Shown here piece by piece: positions 28,994 to 37,158 of a stretch of DNA of 64,000 nt (position 1 is the first letter of the stretch; every line of letters begins with the position of its first letter). Under the pieces are notes generated by a model. The model did no database searches and was not told where the DNA came from. It worked only from the letters and a program-made list of their open reading frames with translations. Position numbers and translations under genes: made by a program. Origin of the DNA: Salinivenus iranica (GTDB taxonomy: Bacteria > Bacteroidota > Rhodothermia > Rhodothermales > Salinibacteraceae); NCBI GenBank assembly GCA_002894665.1, contig NCRB01000004.1, positions 1-64,000 on the forward strand. The letters are read 5' to 3'.

Positions 28994-30379
28994 TTAGGCA
29001 ATGAAGGGGTAGTCCTCCTGGGTGTACACGTCATCGTAGATCGCCTCCTCGTCGGGGAAGGGGGCCGCGTCGGCCGCGTCGATCGCATCGACGACCTTCT
29101 GCTCGGCCTCCTCATCGATCGCGTCGATGTCGCTATCGGTGGCGATCCCGCGATCCACAATGTACTGCTGCAGCCGGGCGATGGCGTCCTCGCTCTTGCG
29201 CTGATCAAGTTCGTTCGCGGCGCGGTACTCGGCCGGATCGGTGATCGAGTGGCCCTGGTACCGGTAGGTGCGCACCTCCAGCATCGAGGGCTGCCCCTTC
29301 CGCGCGTAGTTCTCGACGTGGTCGCGCACCGCCTTGTTGACGCTGAACACATCCATGCCGCTGGCGAGCGAGCAGGGGAAGTCAAAGTTGTACCCGTGCT
29401 TGAAGAGGTCGGGCTTGCTAAAGGCGCGGTCGACCGCCGTCCCCATCGCGTACTGATTGTTCTCGCAGATAAAGACGATGGGCAGCTCGTAGATACCGGC
29501 CAGGTTGCAGGCCTCGCGGAACGCGCCCTGGTGCATCGCACCGTCCCCGAAGAAGCAGAGGCACACGTTGTCCTCGCCCCGATACTTGTGGGCGAAGGCG
29601 ATGCCGGCCCCGAGCGGCAGGTGCGCCCCCACGATGGCGTGCCCCCCCATCATTCTCTTCTCGGCGTCGAAGAAGTGCATCGACCCGCCCTTCCCCTTCG
29701 AGCACCCCGTCGACTTGCCGAAGAGCTCCCCCATGCACTCCTCGGGGGTCATGCCCATGGCCAGCCCCATGCCGTGGTCCCGATAGGCGGTGATGATCGA
29801 ATCGTCCCCCAGGTCGACGGCGCTGACACTGCCCGTCGAGACCGCCTCCTGCCCGATGTACAGGTGGAGGAAGCCCGAAATCTTCTGTCGCTGATACATC
29901 TGCCGGCACCGGTTTTCGAAGCGGCGCTGCAGCAGCATGCTGCGGAGGAGATCCACCACCTCGTCGTCCGAAAACCCGAGCTCGTCGTGCGAAAACTGCC
30001 CGGCCGGATAGGTATCAAACGAGACGGTTTCCTCAATCGGGCCCTCGGGAATCTCGATCGACTGCTGCGTCCAGGGCCCTTCCGGCTCATCCTCGGCGGC
30101 CCCGTCGCCCGACAACGGGCTGGAGCGTTTTTCCGTCGTCGTGCCCCCCGACTCGTCGGCGTCGTACCGTTCGAGGGCCTCCGCGATTTCCTTTGCGTAG
30201 GTCGGGCCGATGCCCTTCAGGTCTTCCAGGGAGTCGACGTCGCGGAGGCCGTCGAGGGTCGTAACACCGGCCTGCTTCAGTCGGGCCGTATGGGGAAAAT
30301 CCTCCGGGAAGCCCGTCCCTTCATCGGAGCTTCCGTTCAGGCCAGAGGCGGATTCGGAGGCCAAGGAGTCGTCAGCCAT
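28994..30379 (-). CDS. pdhA: Pyruvate dehydrogenase E1 component, alpha subunit with N-terminal helix-hairpin-helix extension
   Basis: 461 residues from MADDSLASESASG (30379). Residues 33-72 form a helix-hairpin-helix-like unit (LKQAGVTTLDGLRDVDSLED followed by LKGIGPTYAKEIAEAL), then an acidic linker to about 130. The E1alpha core follows: FLHLYIGQEAV, the thiamine-diphosphate motif GDGAMHQGAFREACNLA with NNQYAMGT, and RTYRYQGHSITDP. Decarboxylates pyruvate together with E1beta. The core is of normal length; the first 130 residues are additional. First gene of the pdh operon; a much longer upstream frame (to 31276) is antisense noise. Confidence 0.93.
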   Translation of the reverse strand: MADDSLASESASGLNGSSDEGTGFPEDFPHTARLKQAGVTTLDGLRDVDSLEDLKGIGPTYAKEIAEALERYDADESGGTTTEKRSSPLSGDGAAEDEPEGPWTQQSIEIPEGPIEETVSFDTYPAGQFSHDELGFSDDEVVDLLRSMLLQRRFENRCRQMYQRQKISGFLHLYIGQEAVSTGSVSAVDLGDDSIITAYRDHGMGLAMGMTPEECMGELFGKSTGCSKGKGGSMHFFDAEKRMMGGHAIVGAHLPLGAGIAFAHKYRGEDNVCLCFFGDGAMHQGAFREACNLAGIYELPIVFICENNQYAMGTAVDRAFSKPDLFKHGYNFDFPCSLASGMDVFSVNKAVRDHVENYARKGQPSMLEVRTYRYQGHSITDPAEYRAANELDQRKSEDAIARLQQYIVDRGIATDSDIDAIDEEAEQKVVDAIDAADAAPFPDEEAIYDDVYTQEDYPFIA

Positions 30380-30685
30380 GACGAACGTCAAGGTTGGGTG
30401 ATGGAAAGCGTGTAAGGACGAGCACACCGGAGCGGCAGACGTTCGCCCCTCGCACAAGAATCGACGATGTATACCAAAGAAGCAATTGCCCGTCTGTGAT
30501 CGTCGCCCCCTTGTATCTTGCCCCCTCGGGGCGGTTTCGATCCGGGCGATTCTTTGTCGCCTCCCCACGAAGAAAGCGCTTCCGAACCGATTACGTTGCC
30601 ATTCAGGCGCCCACCGATTAGGTTTTTGCTGCTCAGGCCCGTGGCCTGCCTCCACCCACTGTTTCGTTGCTCCCCTCCATCCCCC

Positions 30686-31432
30686 GTGTCTTCGTCCGCT
30701 TCCCCGAGCACCGACGCCCTGGTGATCGTCCCGACCTACAATGAGGCCGACAACATCGGCCCGGTGATGAACCTGGTGCTGGCCCAGCCCACCCCGATCT
30801 CCATCCTGGTGGTCGACGACAATTCGAATGACGGGACGGCCCAGGTGGTGAAGGACGCCATGGAGGCGGCCCCCGACCGCATCGACCTTATTGAACGAGG
30901 CGGCAAGCTGGGCCTCGGCACCGCCTACCTCCGCGGCTTCCGCTACGCCCTGGCCCGCGGCTACACCTACGTCTGCGAAATGGACGCCGACCTGTCGCAC
31001 GATCCCGACGACCTGCCGCGCCTCATCGAGCCGGTAAAGAACGACGAGGTCGACCTTGCCATCGGCTCGCGCTACGTGGGCGGAGTCCGCGTCATCGACT
31101 GGCCGCTCTCTCGCCTCGTCCTCTCGTACGCCGCCGGCATCTACACCCGCGCCATCACACGCCTCCCCATCCGCGACGTGACGGCGGGCTTTAAGTGCTT
31201 CCACCGCCGCGTGCTGGAGGCCATCGACCTCGACCGCGTGAACTCGGACGGGTACGCGTTTCAGGTCGAAATGCACTACCGCACCTGGCAGGCGGGCTTC
31301 CGGATTCGGGAGGTTCCGGTCATCTTCACCGAGCGCACCGAAGGACAGTCCAAGATGAGCAAAGCAATTGTGCGCGAAGCGGCCTGGAAGGTGTGGGAGC
31401 TTCGCCTCCGCGACCTTCTTGGCCGCCTGTAG
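30686..31432 (+). CDS. Polyprenol-phosphate mannosyltransferase-like GT2 (DPM1 type)
   Basis: About 248 residues from a GTG at 30686 (SSSASPSTDALVIVPTYNE); frames reaching upstream to 30518 are not family-like. GT2 signatures: LVIVPTYNEADNIGPV, VVDDNSNDGTAQVV, CEMDADLSHDPDDLP (metal DxD) and DVTAGFKCFHRRVLE, ending in VPVIFTERTEGQSKMSKAI. It lacks C-terminal membrane helices, as in single-domain DPM1. Likely transfers mannose or glucose from a nucleotide sugar to a polyprenyl phosphate at the inner membrane, giving the donor for GT-C enzymes. Divergent from pdhA. Confidence 0.9.
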   Translation: MSSSASPSTDALVIVPTYNEADNIGPVMNLVLAQPTPISILVVDDNSNDGTAQVVKDAMEAAPDRIDLIERGGKLGLGTAYLRGFRYALARGYTYVCEMDADLSHDPDDLPRLIEPVKNDEVDLAIGSRYVGGVRVIDWPLSRLVLSYAAGIYTRAITRLPIRDVTAGFKCFHRRVLEAIDLDRVNSDGYAFQVEMHYRTWQAGFRIREVPVIFTERTEGQSKMSKAIVREAAWKVWELRLRDLLGRL

Positions 31433-31578
31433 CCCCCTTCTCGGCGCACGCCCCCACGTCTAGGACCCGACCGGTTTTCCCGCGTTTCTAATAGACCGAG
31501 TGCTCGCAGGCCCCTACGTTGTCGCGTACGAGTACTGCAAATGCCATCGACTCCTCCGCTCCAAACGTCCCCTCTGCC

Positions 31579-32838
31579 ATGAGTTCTCCTTCGTTCGACG
31601 ACGTGGCCCCGCCCGCCGGCGACCGCATTACCATGACGGACGGCACCCTCGAGGTCCCCGACCGACCGATCATTCCCTTCATTGAGGGCGACGGCACGGG
31701 GCCCGACATCTGGAACGCCGCCCAGCCCGTCTTCGACGCCGCAGTCGAGGCCGCCTACGGCACCGACCGTGAGATCCAGTGGATGGAGGTCTTCGCCGGC
31801 GGCAAGGCCCAGGACAAATTCGACGAGTGGCTCCCCGAGGATACCTTTCAGGCCATTCGCGAATACCTCGTCGCCATCAAGGGGCCGCTCACCACGCCGG
31901 TCGGCGGCGGCATCCGCTCGCTCAACGTGGCCCTGCGCCAGGAGCTCGACCTCTTCGCCTGCGTCCGCCCGGTCCGGCACTTCCCCAACGTGCCCTCGCC
32001 GCTCAAAAATCCGGAGCTCGTGGACATGATCACGTTCCGCGAGAACTCGGAGGACATCTACGCCGGGATCGAGTACGAGATGGGCACCGAGGAAAACGAG
32101 AAGGTCAAGACGTTCCTGATCGAGGAGATGGGCGAGACGGCCATCCGGTTCCCCGACACGACGGCCATCGGCGTGAAGCCGATCTCGGAGGAGGGCACCA
32201 AGCGCCTCGTCCGCTCCGCCATCGAGTACGCGATCGAGCGCGGGCGCGACAGCGTAACGCTCGTCCACAAGGGCAACATCATGAAGTTCACCGAGGGCGC
32301 CTTCCGCGACTGGGGCTACGAGGTGGCGAAGGAGGAATACGACTCGGAGGACCTAGACGGCGGGCCCTGGCAGGTCATCACGCTCGACGACGGCCGCGAG
32401 ATCATCATCAAAGACTACATCGCCGACGCCTTCCTGCAGCAGATTCTCCTGCGGCCCGATGAGTACGACGTCATCGCCACGATGAACCTGAACGGCGACT
32501 ACATCTCCGACGCGATGGCGGCCGAGGTCGGCGGCATTGGTATTGCGCCGGGCGCCAACATCAACTACAACACGGGCCGGGCGCTCTTTGAGGCCACGCA
32601 CGGCACCGCGCCGAAGTACGCCGGGATGGACAAGGTGAACCCGAGCTCGCTCATCCTCTCGGGCGAGATGATGTTCCGCTACATGGGCTGGGAGGAGGCC
32701 GCGGACGCGATCATTGACGGACTGGAGGAAACGATCCGTCAGAAGCGCGTGACGTACGACTTCGAGCGCAACATGGAGGACGCCGAGCTGCTCAAGTGCA
32801 GCGAGTTCGGCGAGGCCATTGTCGAGAACATGGGCTAA
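31579..32838 (+). CDS. icd: NADP-type isocitrate dehydrogenase
   Basis: 419 residues from [15 protein letters not shown] (31579); a further in-frame ATG at 31519 gives a 20-residue leader of low credibility. Signatures: [45 protein letters not shown] (substrate phosphorylation-site Ser in the E. coli enzyme), [20 protein letters not shown] and [19 protein letters not shown]. Oxidatively decarboxylates isocitrate to 2-oxoglutarate in the TCA cycle. A strong intrinsic terminator follows, so it is transcribed alone. Confidence 0.96.
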   Translation: MSSPSFDDVAPPAGDRITMTDGTLEVPDRPIIPFIEGDGTGPDIWNAAQPVFDAAVEAAYGTDREIQWMEVFAGGKAQDKFDEWLPEDTFQAIREYLVAIKGPLTTPVGGGIRSLNVALRQELDLFACVRPVRHFPNVPSPLKNPELVDMITFRENSEDIYAGIEYEMGTEENEKVKTFLIEEMGETAIRFPDTTAIGVKPISEEGTKRLVRSAIEYAIERGRDSVTLVHKGNIMKFTEGAFRDWGYEVAKEEYDSEDLDGGPWQVITLDDGREIIIKDYIADAFLQQILLRPDEYDVIATMNLNGDYISDAMAAEVGGIGIAPGANINYNTGRALFEATHGTAPKYAGMDKVNPSSLILSGEMMFRYMGWEEAADAIIDGLEETIRQKRVTYDFERNMEDAELLKCSEFGEAIVENMG

Positions 32839-32881
32839 ACGACCCGGACGGCAAACACCATTTGCAACGTCACCGCATCCG

Positions 32882-32916
32882 GCGGCATCGTGGGGAAACC
32901 CCACGGTGCCGCTTTT
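32882..32916 (+). terminator. Intrinsic terminator after icd
   Basis: A 14-base-pair stem with one G-U pair (GCGGCATCGTGGGG at 32882-32895 with CCCCACGGTGCCGC at 32899-32912), a 3-base AAA loop and a TTTT run. It sits 43 bases after the icd stop. Confidence 0.85.
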
Positions 32917-33128
32917 CTATGTTCAGGGACGAATCGATGCTTCAGGCCGCTGGAAACCTCTCGCTGGGGAAGCGTACCCGCCCCCAAATTCTCATCCCCC
33001 CCCTTCTCCCTTGCACTTCAGTCCTCCGGAGGGTAACCTTCGCGTTTCAACTGATTGCGGCCCGAAACCCTCCCTCCCGGTTATGCTGTTTCCACAAATG
33101 TTTTGACTCATATATACCTTGGATCGAA

Positions 33129-33578
33129 ATGCGCAGTACGACCCTAATCGATGACAACGGCCACATGGTCACGGTAAAGGCCCCAGATGACCAGCCGGCC
33201 AACGACCCCAAGGAAGACGACCACCACGACTTCTTGACGGACCACTGGATGGATGTCGCGGCGGCCTCCTTCCTAGGCTTCAAACGACACGGCATTGGCA
33301 CCGTGGTCGTCACCAAACGCGACCCCGCTGAAGGCCGGGTCCACGAGGCCGTGGGCATGCACAACCTGATGTACAGCCCCGCCGCGGGCGGCTGGCTCAA
33401 GCAGCAGGCCGAGCGCCTCCCGGACGACTGGCTGGACACCCGCTTCCAGTCCTACGACCCAAACGAGTCGGCCCTCGTGGTCATGGCGGACGACGACGGC
33501 TCCTTCCGGGCCTACGCGGTGAACGGCTCTCCCGCCCCGCCCCGCAGCTACGAGCTGGTGAATGCGCGACAGAATTGA
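33129..33578 (+). CDS. Conserved-looking acidic protein of unknown function
   Basis: 149 residues from MRSTTLIDDNGHMVTVKAP (33129). No family recognised. It is soluble and acidic, with a central segment FLGFKRHGIGTVVVTKRD and a C-terminal part ending in YELVNARQ. Aromatic and glycine spacing looks like a small alpha/beta or beta-sandwich protein. The frame is open far upstream, but the AT-rich stretch just before 33129 looks like a promoter region, which favours this start. Third-position GC bias is the same as for the neighbours, supporting real coding. Isolated between icd and the convergent glycosyltransferase gene, so context gives no function. Confidence 0.65.
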   Translation: MRSTTLIDDNGHMVTVKAPDDQPANDPKEDDHHDFLTDHWMDVAAASFLGFKRHGIGTVVVTKRDPAEGRVHEAVGMHNLMYSPAAGGWLKQQAERLPDDWLDTRFQSYDPNESALVVMADDDGSFRAYAVNGSPAPPRSYELVNARQN

Positions 33579-33615
33579 CCCCGCCCGGCGCGTCCGGCCT
33601 CTGCGTCCTGCGCCC

Positions 33616-34770
33616 CTACGCAGCCGCCCCGGTGGCGTGCATGCCGGCCACGTCCTCAAAGAGCGCGTCGTAGGCACCGATCTGTTCGGGCCAGTCCAAC
33701 CGAGCGGGCATGTCGCGGAGGGTGTCGGGGGGCAGCGGGCGCTCCGCTCCGGTCACAATCTCTCGGAGACTGTCGAAAAGCTCGTCGGTGTCCTCGTACA
33801 GGATGGGCGCGTGGAGGAGCGGGCGGTGGTGCGTCTCGGGAATGAGCTCGGGATAGCTAAGCCGGTTGGGCAGCAGCGGATGGCACCCGCAGTAGATGGC
33901 CTCCTGGATGGCAACGCCGAAAAACTCGTGCCGCGCCGTCGACACCACCACGTCGGCGCGATGGAGGAGGCGACTGTACGCGTCGAAGTCCTCGGCGTAG
34001 CCGTAGTGGAGAATGCGCTCGGCGTACCGCTCGAAGGCCCGGTCAAACGCCGCCGGCGGGTCCCGAAAGTGCTCCCCCGCCAGGATGAGCTCGAAGTCCG
34101 CCCCCACGTCGTCGAGCCGGTTCATGACCCGGAAGAAGGCCTCCGGATTCTTGGCGTAGTTCCAGCGCTGATTCCACAGCACGATGGGGGGACTCGACCG
34201 ATCGGAGCGGCGGGTCCGTTCGCCGGCGTGGGCGTCGTGGGCCCCTAGGTCGAGCCCCGGGTGCAACACCGTGCTCTTCTTGCGCAGGGCGCGCACCGTG
34301 TGCAGGTTGGTAAAGTCCGGGAAGTCGCGCAGGAGCTGCGGCAGCGCCTCGATAAACTCGTCGAAGTGCGACTCTGTGTTGAATACGACCCGGTCCGCCG
34401 CCAGGGCCGACAGGTAATTCGTGATGGCGTAGGCCCGTTCGCGCTCTTCGTCCGGGGGCCGCAGGTCGGTGAGGCGGTTTTCGTGGAAGTACAGCACCAC
34501 CGGCACGCCGTCGAGGCGGGGACGCGCCAGCGAAAGCACTGCGGGCAGGTTCACCATGCTGGTCGCAAACACCACATCGGGCGCAAACCCGTCCGTGACG
34601 GCCGCCCGCGCTTTTTCGGCCAGGGTGACCCCGCCGCCCTCCATTCGCCAGCGCCAGAAGCGCCCCGGCATTGTGAGCGCGCGCACCCGGTGTCGGCTGT
34701 GCTCCGCGATCCCCTCGAGGAACCGCTGATGCGTGCCGCGAAACCAGGGCTCAAGGGCGAGGATGTTCAT
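33616..34770 (-). CDS. Putative tRNA-queuosine alpha-mannosyltransferase (QTMAN/GTDC1-like, DUF3524 + GT4)
   Basis: 384 residues. The N-terminal domain has the DUF3524 pattern: ILALEPWFRGTHQRFLEG, MPGRFWRWRMEGGG, LYFHENRLTDLRPPDE and NYLSALAADRVVFNTESH. The C-terminal GT4 domain has LWNQRWNYAKNPEAFF, LAGEHFRDPPAAF and EFFGVAIQEAIYCGCHPLLP. Vertebrate GTDC1, with the same architecture, attaches mannose to queuosine in tRNA-Asp, and bacterial homologues exist. The likely job is mannosylation of queuosine in tRNA; another small acceptor cannot be excluded. Followed upstream by a 79-residue gene on the same strand. Confidence 0.8.
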   Translation of the reverse strand: MNILALEPWFRGTHQRFLEGIAEHSRHRVRALTMPGRFWRWRMEGGGVTLAEKARAAVTDGFAPDVVFATSMVNLPAVLSLARPRLDGVPVVLYFHENRLTDLRPPDEERERAYAITNYLSALAADRVVFNTESHFDEFIEALPQLLRDFPDFTNLHTVRALRKKSTVLHPGLDLGAHDAHAGERTRRSDRSSPPIVLWNQRWNYAKNPEAFFRVMNRLDDVGADFELILAGEHFRDPPAAFDRAFERYAERILHYGYAEDFDAYSRLLHRADVVVSTARHEFFGVAIQEAIYCGCHPLLPNRLSYPELIPETHHRPLLHAPILYEDTDELFDSLREIVTGAERPLPPDTLRDMPARLDWPEQIGAYDALFEDVAGMHATGAAA

Positions 34771-34799
34771 GCGACCCGGCGATCGGTGGAGAAGGGCAA

Positions 34800-35039
34800 C
34801 TACTGGTCGTTCCCGAGCCGCTCCTGCAGCGCGTCATCCTCCTCGGGAGTGGCCGGTCGCACAATCGCGATGCTTCGTTCCTGGAGGGCCGATCGGAGCG
34901 ACGGGTCGCGCACCTCCTCCGGCGTAATGAGCGCCTCCTCCCCAGGCCCGATTCGGAGCACCCGCGACGTCATGGAGACGCGCACCTCCTCGGATCCGTT
35001 GTTCGTAATGAGCATGCCGCGGCGATCTCGGTCCGCCAT
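34800..35039 (-). CDS. Small protein of unknown function
   Basis: 79 residues, MADRDRRGMLITNNGSEEV onward, with RVLRIGPGEEALITPEEVRD in the middle and an acidic C-terminus (TPEEDDALQERLGNDQ). The pattern of short beta strands suggests a small beta-barrel or beta-sandwich domain; no family was recognised. No signal peptide or membrane segment. It lies 29 bases upstream of the mannosyltransferase-like gene on the same strand and is probably co-transcribed with it. Coding bias fits the neighbours. Confidence 0.6.
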   Translation of the reverse strand: MADRDRRGMLITNNGSEEVRVSMTSRVLRIGPGEEALITPEEVRDPSLRSALQERSIAIVRPATPEEDDALQERLGNDQ

Positions 35040-35135
35040 AGGCCCCGTATGTACCTGTTCAGAAAAAGATGAGGCTGGACGTCGGGTCGTGATGGTCCGG
35101 AGACATCTTCACGACGATTCAACGTACAAGACACT

Positions 35136-35930
35136 ATGAAAGCGCCGGGCGGGCTGTCTACCACCCACCGACGAATTATCGCAAAATCTCGTGGACGGGC
35201 GGTGGAGAATCGGCGAGCGTTCTTGTCGCTTTTTCGACCGATTGCGGCGGGGGCCCGTGCCCTCGGGCGGGGACTACTGGACCTGTTGTACCCGCCCCGG
35301 TGCTTGGGCTGCGGGGCCCGCCCCGAGTCGCCCCGCCTGCCCCTCTGCCCCCGCTGCCTTTCGTCGTTGGAGCGAGCCCCCGAGATGGCCGTGGCCGCCC
35401 GCCTCGACCGGCTGCCCGGAGGCCGGGGCGCCATCCATCGGGCCCTGGCGCTCTGGATTTTCGACAAGCACGGGACGCTCCAGGCCGTGCAGCACGCCCT
35501 GAAGTATCGCAGTCGGCCGCGCTACGGCGTGCCCCTCGGCCACCTCGTTGGCGAGGCCTACGCCGAGGCGCACCCGCCCCCCGAGGGAGTCGTGCCCGTT
35601 CCCCTGCACACCACCCGTCGACTGGAGCGCGGCTACAACCAGAGCCGCACGCTCGGCCGGGGCGTCGCCCACGCCCTCGAGGTGCCGTTGCGCTCCGACC
35701 TGCTGGCTCGTCCCCGTCCCACCCGCTCGCAAACCAATCTCTCTCGCTCGGCGCGATGGCAGAACGTGCGCGATGCCTTCTCGGCGTCCGACGACGCGGC
35801 AGACGGGCACTGGCTCCTGGTGGACGACATCCTCACCACCGGCTCCACCTGCGTGGCGGCGGCCCAGACGCTGCACGACGCGGGCGCCGAGGCGGTGAGC
35901 CTGGCCACCCTCGCCCTCGCCCGGCAGTAG
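35136..35930 (+). CDS. comF: ComF-family phosphoribosyltransferase-like protein
   Basis: 264 residues. After a basic N-terminus, a four-Cys zinc-binding unit (CLGCGARPESPRLPLCPRC, about residues 55-73) is followed by the double-zinc-ribbon/phosphoribosyltransferase core: HALKYRSRPRYGVPLG, VVPVPLHTTRRLERGYNQS and the PRPP motif WLLVDDILTTGSTC. ComF is needed for DNA uptake in naturally competent bacteria, probably at the inner membrane face; homologues also occur in non-competent species. No other competence genes are nearby. The true start may be internal (ATG-poor N-terminus), but 35136 is the first ATG. Confidence 0.9.
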   Translation: MKAPGGLSTTHRRIIAKSRGRAVENRRAFLSLFRPIAAGARALGRGLLDLLYPPRCLGCGARPESPRLPLCPRCLSSLERAPEMAVAARLDRLPGGRGAIHRALALWIFDKHGTLQAVQHALKYRSRPRYGVPLGHLVGEAYAEAHPPPEGVVPVPLHTTRRLERGYNQSRTLGRGVAHALEVPLRSDLLARPRPTRSQTNLSRSARWQNVRDAFSASDDAADGHWLLVDDILTTGSTCVAAAQTLHDAGAEAVSLATLALARQ

Positions 35931-35957
35931 CGTGCGCCGCACGAGGAAGCCGCTCCG

Positions 35958-36491
35958 TTAGCCGAGCTTGTCGGCGTGCTTCTGGCGCAGCTTCGCCACC
36001 TTTGGCGAAATCACCGACTGGCAGTAGGGCAGGGAAGAGTTGTTGCGGTAATAGTCCTGGTGCTCCGCCTCCGCCTCGTAAAAGACATCAAGCGGCTCCA
36101 GCTCCGTCACGATCGCGTCCTCAAACACCGACGCGTCCAGCTCGTCGATCACCGACGCCGCCGTCTCCTTCTGCTCCTCATCGTGGTACAGAATGATCGA
36201 GCGGTACTGCTCGCCCACGTCCGGCCCCTGACGATCTTTCGTCGTGGGGTTGTGGATCGTGAAGAAAATCTCCAACAGGTCCCGGTACGAGACCACCGCC
36301 GGGTCGTACGTGAGCTGGGTCACCTCGGCGTGGCCGGTCGTCCCGTTGCAAACCTGACGGTAGGAGGGGTTCGGGACGTGCCCCCCGGCGTATCCGGACA
36401 CCACGGACTCCACCCCGTCCACCTCCTGGTACACCGCTTCCAGGCACCAGAAACAGCCGCCGCCGAGGGTCGCTTTGCGCAGATCAGACAC
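35958..36491 (-). CDS. msrA: Peptide methionine sulfoxide reductase MsrA
   Basis: 177 residues. The catalytic Cys lies in GGGCFWCLEAVYQEVDGVES, followed by SGYAGGHVPNPSYRQVCNGT and FFTIHNPTTKDRQGPDVGEQ, all diagnostic of MsrA. It has no signal peptide and reduces methionine-S-sulfoxide in cytoplasmic proteins. No MsrB domain is fused, and resolving Cys residues near the C-terminus are limited to SLPYCQSVIS. Convergent with comF. The first ATG at 36491 fits the family start. Confidence 0.96.
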   Translation of the reverse strand: MSDLRKATLGGGCFWCLEAVYQEVDGVESVVSGYAGGHVPNPSYRQVCNGTTGHAEVTQLTYDPAVVSYRDLLEIFFTIHNPTTKDRQGPDVGEQYRSIILYHDEEQKETAASVIDELDASVFEDAIVTELEPLDVFYEAEAEHQDYYRNNSSLPYCQSVISPKVAKLRQKHADKLG

Positions 36492-36723
36492 GAAGTTTCA
36501 GGAGTTGTGAGTAAGGGATCGATTGGAAAAAGCCAAAACGCATCCCCCACCCTGCGGTTGCCCGCTCCCGCCCCATCGACCTGCTCAATCTCGTTACGTC
36601 CGGCCGCCCGGCCCCGGATTCACGAACGACTAACACCGCATCGGGCGGCAAAGGGACCCGCGAGCCCATAGGTTGCGACGTGTATCCCTCTTCCGTTCTT
36701 GTTGCATCCAAGTCCTGTCCCTC

Positions 36724-37152
36724 ATGGCCACCGAACGCACCCTCGCAATTCTGAAGCCCGACTGCGTCCGCAAAGAACTGATCGGGGAGGTCCTCCGTCG
36801 CATTCAGGAGGCCGGATTTCAGATTCGGGCGATGAAAATGCTCACGATGTCGAAGGCCGAAGCGGAAGGGTTTTACGCCGTCCACGAGGACAAGCCGTTC
36901 TTCGACGACCTCACGGACTTCATGTCGAGCGGCCCCTGCGTGCCCGTCGTCCTGGAGAAAGACAACGCCATCGACGACTTCCGGGCCCTCATCGGCGCCA
37001 CGGACCCCGACGACGCCGCCGAGGGCACCATCCGAAGCGACTTTGCGGGCTCCATTCAGGAGAACATCGTGCACGGCTCCGACTCGCCCGCCAACGGACA
37101 GAAAGAGGCGGCCTACTTCTTTCCCGAGCACGAGATTGTCGCCAACCGGTAG
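36724..37152 (+). CDS. ndk: Nucleoside diphosphate kinase
   Basis: 142 residues from [18 protein letters not shown] (36724); an in-frame ATG 17 codons upstream is not family-like. Signatures: [55 protein letters not shown] and the active-site His in [10 protein letters not shown]. Equilibrates nucleoside di- and triphosphates using ATP. Six bases separate its stop from the NamZ-like gene, so they are probably co-transcribed. Confidence 0.97.
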   Translation: MATERTLAILKPDCVRKELIGEVLRRIQEAGFQIRAMKMLTMSKAEAEGFYAVHEDKPFFDDLTDFMSSGPCVPVVLEKDNAIDDFRALIGATDPDDAAEGTIRSDFAGSIQENIVHGSDSPANGQKEAAYFFPEHEIVANR

Positions 37153-37158
37153 CCGCTC

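Noticed and set aside
28994-31276. A 760-codon reading of the E1alpha gene starting at 31276
   Set aside because: The extension runs antisense through the DPM1-like gene; the MADDSLASES start at 30379 has leader space and a plausible context.
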